This document shows positions 57,969 through 64,000 of a DNA stretch of 64,000 bases, piece by piece. The DNA is taken from NCBI RefSeq assembly GCF_000499845.2, contig NC_023750.2, positions 15,293,503 to 15,357,502 of the forward strand. Reading direction: 5' to 3'. The notes beneath the pieces are model-generated. The model saw nothing but the letters and a program-made list of their open reading frames with translations. It was not told where the DNA came from and ran no database searches. The position numbers and the translations under genes are program-made. Every line of letters begins with the position of its first letter. The stretch's first letter is position 1. The stretch is from Phaseolus vulgaris (taxonomy: Eukaryota > Streptophyta > Magnoliopsida > Fabales > Fabaceae).

Positions 57969-59432
57969 GAAGTGACAAAGCGGCGCGGGCCATGCGGGCC
58001 AGCCTGCCTTACCCCGCTGTTGGCACGTGCGGGTTGTGGGTTATGTAGGACAGGCTTAATTTTTCAACCTGTTGACCCGCTTCGACCCGCCCTGCATAAC
58101 CTGTAGCCCGCGCATGCCAACACGGGGCAGGGCGGGCTGGCCCGCTAGCTCGCAATAAAAAAAAGTTTGTGTGTTGACTTGGATTGGGTTTGGCGGTGAC
58201 AACTTTGACTGAAAAAAAAATATTAATTTTTTTGAATTAACTATGTTAATTGTAGTGGTGTTTATGTTTAATGTTTTTGAATTAGCTATTTTTAATGTTT
58301 TTAAAATGGAAGAATATTGATATTTGATTTCTATCTTAATTGAATTATTGATGTTTGACTATTGATCCGGTCGGTCATCAGTTTAGGGTGACGTCAGCGA
58401 CTGATGGCCACGTGGGCCGTTCTTAGTAGGACACGTGGGCCGGGGAAGCTGATGTCTCTTAAAGAAGGTCACCTGGAGGGTGATCGGTGATCAGAAGGGA
58501 TGCGCGATCATCGATTAGATAAGCGTCACAAGGCCGATCGGTCGTCGTGTCACACGCAGTTAAGCTGGGAACGAGAAGGGATTCCCGGCGAGAGCGTTGC
58601 ATGCGAGCCTTGCGTGGCAGAGTATCAGAGGTCAGAGAGGTTATGCGCTTTGCAGTACCATGCATGAGAGTGGTCTAAGGGAGCTAGCAGTCGGTCGGTG
58701 ATTAGTGCTCTCTTAGCCCATAACGTGCATGGAGCAAAGCAGGGGTGATCATTCACGCGATAGGTGATGCCTGGTATGTGCGCTTGTCCAAGTTGCACCT
58801 GGTACTCACGCTGAGGCTTCACGAGACACCCAGTGAAGGAAACACACTAAGTTACTTCGTACACGAATAACTTGGGCGCGCGGCAGGGTATATAAGGGCA
58901 TTCCACGCTCATTACAAAGGTACGTTTAATTCTGGCAAGTGACTGGTTTTTACTGAGAGAGATAAAGGGAGAATCACATAGTGCACGAGTCTCACTGAGA
59001 TTCCTGGTACACAGTTCTTTGGTGGTCTTGTGTGACTCACTTGAGCGTCGGAGTGCAATCGGCCGCTAGAGGCGCCGTTTGTGGTGTTTTCGCAGGTTCG
59101 CTCGGAGCTGGTTGGGAAGTGCTTGGAACGTGCTTGCGGAAGACGGAGTTTGACGTGGCGAGACCTTCAACGACCAAGTCACCTGCAAGATCAACTATGC
59201 TTGAAATGGAAGAAAAAAATATTGATGTTTGATAGTAGCAAATATATAGGTTCAATTTGACAATTTCCCAGGAGCAAAAAGTAAAAAACATTTTCATTAA
59301 ATTTCTTAAAAAAAACGTATGTGGGCTGGCCCGCAAACCTGCGGGCTAGCCCTTATGCGGAACGAGACAGGGAATCCAACATGTATTCATTACGCGAGGC
59401 GGGCTAAGTACGAAGCAGGCCTATGCGAGGCT
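57969..59432. other. GC-rich insert inside Copia-2, itself carrying solo LTR E
   Basis: Both ends are rich in gcgggc/ggcccgc words (57985-58160 and 59310-59425), unlike the AT-rich surroundings, and are partly complementary. This resembles some hAT-like or MITE families with GGCCCGC-rich ends, but clear terminal repeats and a TSD were not found. The middle is AT-rich (58160-58360 and 59200-59300) and contains the family E LTR. No coding sequence. Confidence 0.45.
58363..59193 (+). mobile_element. Solo LTR, family E (copy 1)
   Basis: Begins TGATCCGGTCGGTC and ends CTGCAAGATCA, flanked by the perfect TSD ACTAT at 58358-58362 and 59194-59198. TATA-like GGTATATAAGGG near 58888. It shares gcgtcggagtgcaatcggcc near 59045 with copy 2. 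It is markedly GC-richer than its surroundings. Confidence 0.9.
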
Positions 59433-60281
59433 AAGTTGCTTCTTTGAAATCCAAGAAAATGTTGTGTTGCCCGTAAAGAATACATATATTGATGTACTTT
59501 TCCAATTGTCTATGTCTCCACACCAATCCCTGTTAGAGTATCCAACCAACTTGTAATATTCTACTTTCGAGTAGAACAATCCGAGTGATACAATACCTTA
59601 GATGTACTGTAGGACTCACTTCAATGCCTTCCAATGTGAGTAAATCGGCTCCTCCATGAACCAACTTATAATGTTGACACTTAATGAAAGATTCGGCCTT
59701 GGGCATGTTTGATGGCGAAGGCTTCCTACCAAACTCTGGTATCTACTCGCATCGACACATTCTCCTTCATTGAACTTCGAGAGTTTTGCACTTGGTTCCA
59801 TTGGTATTAATACCGGGTTGCAATTTGCCATCTTTTACTTCTTCAAAATCTCTTTTGCATATGTCTCATGTGATACAAAAATACTCGTCTCTTCTTGTCT
59901 AACCTCCAAATCAAGAAAAAACTTCATCAATCCCAAATCTGTCATCTCAAATTCTTGTGTCATTGTGCTCTTAAACTCTTCTAGCATCTCATCATTGTTA
60001 CCCATAAAAATGAGATCATCAATATAAAGAGCATCAAATATCACGTTACCTCCACTCTCCTTTGTGTAAAGGGCATGCTCGTAAGGACATTTCTTGAACT
60101 TGTTCTCTTTAAAATATGTATCGATATGAGTATTCCATGCCGGCGGTGCTTGCTTCAACCCGTAAAGTGCCTTCTTCAATTTTAGCACTTTTTTCTCTCC
60201 GATTTTAATGTACCCGGGTGGTTGTTTGATGTAGACTTCTTCTCCAAGCACACCATTCAAGAATGCCGACTTGACATCCAT
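59433..60281 (-). pseudogene. Copia-2 reverse transcriptase and partial RNase H
   Basis: From 60281 downwards: MDVKSAFLNGVLGEEVYI, LKKALYGLKQAPPAW, YIDDLIFMGNN, MTDLGLMKFFLDLEV, then PMEPSAKLSKFNEGE and YQSLVGSLRHQT. The frame is broken at about 59832 by a stop and ends in the second copy of the RNase H repeat. Upstream 60257-60457 carries the preceding linker in a shifted frame. Confidence 0.9.
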
Positions 60282-60457
60282 TTGAAATATCGAACATTTA
60301 AATTGAGTTGCTTGGGAAATGAGAAATTGAATTGTATCCCTTCACAACGAGTCACGCCTTGTATTGCTCTATCTCGCCTTGAGCATTCATCTTTTTCTTG
60401 AATACTCACTTCACACCAATGGATTGACTTCCCTCTGGAAATTCTATTAGCTCCCAT

Positions 60458-61550
60458 GTGTTATTGCGGTCAATCGCTTTAATCTCCTCATCCATGGCAG
60501 TTTGCCACTTCTTGTCTCGCACCGTTTCTTCGAAGCTAATATTTCCAGCATCTTCCAAAAGACATACAAGGTGTACCTCATTTGTCGAATCTACAAATAT
60601 TGCAAACTTTTCATTTTGGGTTTTCGTGGTTCATCTTCATCATCGGTAGTTTCATAACTTTTTTATATACTTGTTAGTGCAACGACTGATAATTCTCCAA
60701 CTTTGATGATAACCTCGGAAGAATTGTTCCAAACCCACTTGTTTGCTTCATTTATTCGCACATCATGACTCACCATCACCTTCTTGCTTATCGGATCAAG
60801 TAGCTTGTAGCCTTTTGTCTTCTCATCATACCCAATAAAATTATACCTTTTTCTTTTGTCTTCGAGCTTCGTTCTTCATTGATCTGGTATGTGTGCATAA
60901 GCCACACTAGCAAACACTTTGAGATGAGAAATTGTCGGCTTTTGTCCGCTCCATGCCTCTTATGGTGTTTGATCATGACATCGATTTTGTACATAGATGG
61001 CGCGTTGCATGACTTCCACCCAAAATTCCTTTGGCATGTTTTTGCTCATTAGCATTGACCGAACCATGTCGATAATGGTCTGATTCTTCTTCTCGGAAAC
61101 ACCATTTTGTTGAATAGTGTATGCAATACTCTATGAAAGTCGTCGAATCATGTCCAGAATCTCCTTATTCCTTGCTCCTCGCAATACTCTATGAAAGTTG
61201 TCGAAGTATACTCATCACCTTTATCGGATCGTACAACTTTGATGTGTTTATTAGTTGCCTCCTCCACCATCACTTTGAACCTTTTGAACACCTCGAATGC
61301 CTCGGATTTTTCTTTCAGAAAATAAACCCAAGTTTTTCGCAAAAATCATTGATAAAGGAAATGGAATACCTTTTACCGTTGAAGGATTCAAGGGTAATAG
61401 TGTCGCCTTATCCTTTGATCGCGTCTCTTTCAACGCCTTGGTTTGAGCCGCCGTATAACCCATGATATTTGTTGGTTTTTCAAAACCTTCTTCGACCACC
61501 TCCTATGCATCTTGAGAACTGATAAGGGCTTTCATTTGAATGCTCCAGTT
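60458..61550 (-). pseudogene. Copia-2 integrase fragments
   Basis: Pieces in several frames: TWVYFLKEKSEAFEVFKRF, VRSDKGDEYTSTTF and FIEYCEEQGI (61342-61148), then a segment at 60994-60788 matching the region after the integrase core. A 20-bp word (gcaatactctatgaaagt) is duplicated at 61121 and 61180, evidently a local duplication that damaged the frame. Confidence 0.78.
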
Positions 61551-61555
61551 ATCAT

Positions 61556-62444
61556 TGTACCGTCCTGGTAGTCGGAAGTGGTGACGTGGCAGCGGGCTAT
61601 TGTGTAGGCGTGTTGAGCAGGGTCCATGGCTGGCAAAAGGGAAGGAAGTCGGGGGGCTCGTGTGGTCGCCAGTTATTAAGTTGGCGTGCCCCGGTCTCTA
61701 GCATACCTAAACCGGCGGTCACTAGGTTTACGATGAAGTCGCCGGATGCAAACCCGGGCGATCAAGTGATCAGAGATCACCGAAAAGAAGACATCACCGA
61801 AGATGAAGTCAAATAGTCATTTCTTAGCTAGCCAGAGGATGAGGTCGGGAGACAGCTTACCTGAACATACACGGTGAAGCAAGTAAAGTAGATCATGAAG
61901 GCGGCCGGCGAGACCACAGGGAAGGTGTGTACGAAGGCACCCGAACTCGCCACTCAGAAGAGATCACGCTCCAAGGCAGCTATGCACTGAGTTGTGTCAT
62001 GCATAAGTAACTTAGCCAAAAGCCTGAAGAGTAAGAAGTGGCGCCCAAGTCAAGGATGCTCCAGATGGTGACACGTGTACAGCTGGATGCGAGCCACGTG
62101 TCCAGATGTGTAACTGTCAGGAGAGAGAAAGTGCACAGGTATATAAGAGATTCTAACGAACTTCTGAGGTACGCACGTTTAGATTACTTCTTTACGCTTG
62201 CGAGTCTTGAGTACGCTGAGAGAGAATTTTGCACGGTTCCAGAGAGTTCTTGAGTTTTCTCTTAGTATTTGGTGGTTCAGTCGCTGACTTGGGCGTCGGA
62301 GCGTGATCGGCCGCAGCGGCGCCGTTCTGTCTTTTGCAGGTTCTTGAGGTGAATCACGGTGAAGGACGGAGGCTAACACGGCGCAGAAGTCGATCCAGGT
62401 TTGACGAGGCAAGGTTCTTGCGTCCCGGTCAACAGGCAGGATCA
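61556..62444 (+). mobile_element. Solo LTR, family E (copy 2)
   Basis: Begins TGTACCGTCCTGG and ends GGCAGGATCA, with the perfect TSD ATCAT at 61551-61555 and 62445-62449. TATA-like AGGTATATAAGAG near 62139. It shares the conserved 3' third with copy 1 (cgtcggagcgtgatcggccg, gcggcgccgtt). No internal region. Confidence 0.9.
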
Positions 62445-62520
62445 ATCATATTTGGTCGTCTTGTTTATCATGGTAGCAGCATTTAACCCGTCACATTCGC
62501 CATTGGCTTTGATACCAAAT

Positions 62521-62760
62521 TGTAAAAAGCAATCAATTTGGCCAAAGTTAACACGCACACTCAGTTTTCTGAAAAAACACTATTCTTCTATTTCTCTGTT
62601 GTATATCTTTTCATTTGTGTTTCTAACAATTGAGAGAATAACTTATTTATAGACATTAGCAAGCTCTTCTAAAACATAAAATAATAAAATCTTATTATGG
62701 CCATAAAATCCCACTAACAACATAATAAAACCTTATTATGACCATAAAACCCCACTAACA
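62521..62760 (-). repeat. Copia-2 5' LTR
   Basis: Plus strand starts TGTAAAAAGCAATC next to the primer-binding-site-like sequence and ends CCCCACTAACA. A 40-bp direct repeat (cttattatgRccataaaa) lies at its outer end. The outer boundary rests on the TG/CA ends only. Confidence 0.68.
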
Positions 62761-63025
62761 ACTCTTGGCCTTTCCTCTATTGAAACTATCATTCTTTTAT
62801 CTTCTACTAACTTCTAAATTTAAAACCCAAAAAATAGCATTTGAAGTTTACTCAACACATGTTGGTCCAATTCGAAGGTTCAATGTCAAATCTGTTACAA
62901 GTTTTTTCACACTCTCAATTGCTGGCACATGTATGAATTTGATAGTCAAACTATTATTTATGCTAATCACTCTCAATGTCCCTGTGGTTCCACCGTATGC
63001 GGTATCCTGAAGGTGGTGCTTCTCA
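62761..63025. other. Unassigned spacer
   Basis: No gene or repeat ends recognised. Confidence 0.35.
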
Positions 63026-63168
63026 TGTTAGATAATTTTGTTAACCTAGTCACATTGACTAGGTTGTTTAGTTAGGTGTTATGAATCAACTTGCTATATA
63101 AAGAAAGGTTGATTCTCATGTAAAACAGAACAGAACATACTTGTATTCAAACTCTTCTCTTAATAACA
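63026..63168 (+). repeat. Candidate short LTR before the Gypsy gag
   Basis: Starts TGTTAGATAATTTTG and ends CTTAATAACA, with a TATA-like GCTATATAAAG near 63093. The partner LTR lies outside the window and the following sequence is not a standard primer-binding site, so the boundaries are a guess from the ends and position. Confidence 0.45.
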
Positions 63169-63445
63169 ATTTATGGTGAAGACGTCAGGCTTCCCTTTTT
63201 TGTATCTTCGTGTAAGCAACTACATTTATCTCTTTCTCTCTTTCAGCCCTTCATTCTTTCTGGTTTCCTTCTCTGTAGACGGCCTGATAGTGTTCTGCAC
63301 AAGCATTACCTTAACAATTGCTATCAGTATCTTGTGCTTGGAACTGATGGCAGATTCGACAAAGCACGGTAGTAGCTACGAAAGATTTTGAGGATCGCAT
63401 TTTCTCTCGATTGTTGGAGTCTCGTCTCATAGAAATTGTTGTTCT

Positions 63446-63917
63446 ATGCAAAAGGCCTTGAGTGATTATCTTAAAGATCAATTTCAAGAATTGGCAAATC
63501 AGCATGTTGACGACAATAGGAAATGTTCTGGGAGTATTCAGTCCAGAGGGGAACGTCATCCCTCTTCTTCTTCATATTCTTGCGGCACTCGTTTAGCAAG
63601 AATTGATTTTCCACCTTTTTCTGGAGATAATATCCGTCAATGGCTTTTTCAATGCGAAAACTACTTCCTTATTGACCACACTCCATAATATGTTCATGTT
63701 CAACTCCCGATTGTACACCTTGAAGGGCGCGCGTTGGAGTGGCATTCTGCTTTTTGTGGGGACGCCTCAGTATCCTACGGTGATATCTTGGAAGGAGTAT
63801 ACGCAGTTGTTAATGGCACGATTTGGTGATGTCTGTAATGATCCTATGGCAGATTTGGTGACCTTGCGTCAAAAAACAACTGTTATTGAGTATTACGAAC
63901 AGTTTGCTTCTATTTAG
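63446..63917 (+). pseudogene. Gypsy gag, frameshifted
   Basis: The first frame has ARIDFPPFSGDNIRQWLFQCENYF, recognisable as the Gypsy capsid start (short excerpts: DFPPFSG, WLFQCENYF), then VQLPIVHLEGRALEWH after a TAA at 63686. The second frame, from about 63770, has WKEYTQLLMARFGD and TVIEYYEQFASI. The join is a frameshift near 63760. Pol would lie beyond the window end, so the element is partial here. Confidence 0.82.
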
Positions 63918-64000
63918 TTAGTCTCCAAAGTGTATCTTTGTCTATAAATTTCACACCTCTATCACTTTACACACAAGTGAATATATGAATATTTTACTCT

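Larger units (their letters stand above)
57446..62760 (-). mobile_element. Copia-2, decayed minus-strand element carrying other insertions
   Basis: Order on the minus strand: LTR at 62521-62760, integrase fragments 61500-60788, linker, reverse transcriptase 60281-59616, then RNase H. RNase H sequence is present twice as a 180-bp direct repeat (57786-57968 and 59433-59612) around a 1.46-kb insert. The primer-binding-site-like TTTGGTATCAAAGCC adjoins the LTR at 62506-62520. Gag and protease are missing between 61550 and 62500, and no 3' LTR is found at the left end. Confidence 0.82.

Noticed and set aside
59032..59232. 66-codon frame in GC-rich DNA (also 62038-62253 and 58459-58822 frames) as genes
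   Set aside because: All lie inside family E solo LTRs defined by perfect TSDs; the open frames reflect GC-rich composition.

Overview
The window is eukaryotic nuclear DNA from a flowering plant, most likely a legume of the bean/cowpea/soybean group. Two spliced plant genes are present, the composition is AT-rich, and most of the sequence is plant Copia, Gypsy, LINE, hAT and CACTA elements. The species is not proven by anything seen here; the legume assignment is inference from the look of the genes and LTR families.

Two host genes are readable. On the minus strand at 3751-6148 lies a four-exon gene for a plastid fibrillin (FBN4/PAP6, harpin-binding-protein type, 267 aa). Its second intron holds a 598-bp hAT remnant with a perfect 8-bp target-site duplication (TSD). 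On the plus strand at 31493-37398 lies a three-exon long-chain fatty alcohol oxidase gene (FAO, GMC family, 741 aa) with a 3.6-kb first intron. A decayed Copia element ends about 450 bp upstream of its start codon, and another Copia LTR begins about 330 bp downstream of its stop. I found no convincing RNA gene.

Layout: 1-1740 Copia pol fragment and an LTR; 3751-6148 FBN4; 7.5-10.1 kb decayed LINE (minus); 10.3-15.2 kb two same-family Copia derivatives in inverted orientation, the second joined to a MULE/FAR1-type fragment; 16.6-17.3 kb solo LTR A; 17.8-20.3 kb LINE with a 17-bp TSD; 21.7-22.0 kb minisatellite phased at 20 bp; 23.0-24.0 kb solo LTR B; 24.9-26.0 kb Copia-like LTR; 26.2-26.4 kb MITE; 27.0-31.0 kb Copia; 31.5-37.4 kb FAO; 37.7-57.4 kb a nested transposon stack; 57.4-62.8 kb a decayed minus-strand Copia carrying two solo LTRs (family E); 63.0-63.9 kb start of a Gypsy element.

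The most striking object is the stack at 37727-57445, resolvable layer by layer from TSDs. A Copia gag is split by a small CACTA element (about 0.9 kb of its own sequence, now spread over 18.8 kb). That CACTA received a solo LTR A, an LTR B, and a TRIM. The LTR B was hit by a second, oppositely oriented LTR B, which in turn received a solo LTR D and a complete Gypsy A element. The TRIM was hit exactly at its second LTR by a complete Copia, whose gag was hit by a truncated LINE. A second notable signal is a short motif, CAAYCRGTTG, that recurs throughout one Copia family as pairs spaced exactly 21 bp apart, both in LTRs and in frame inside gag and pol.
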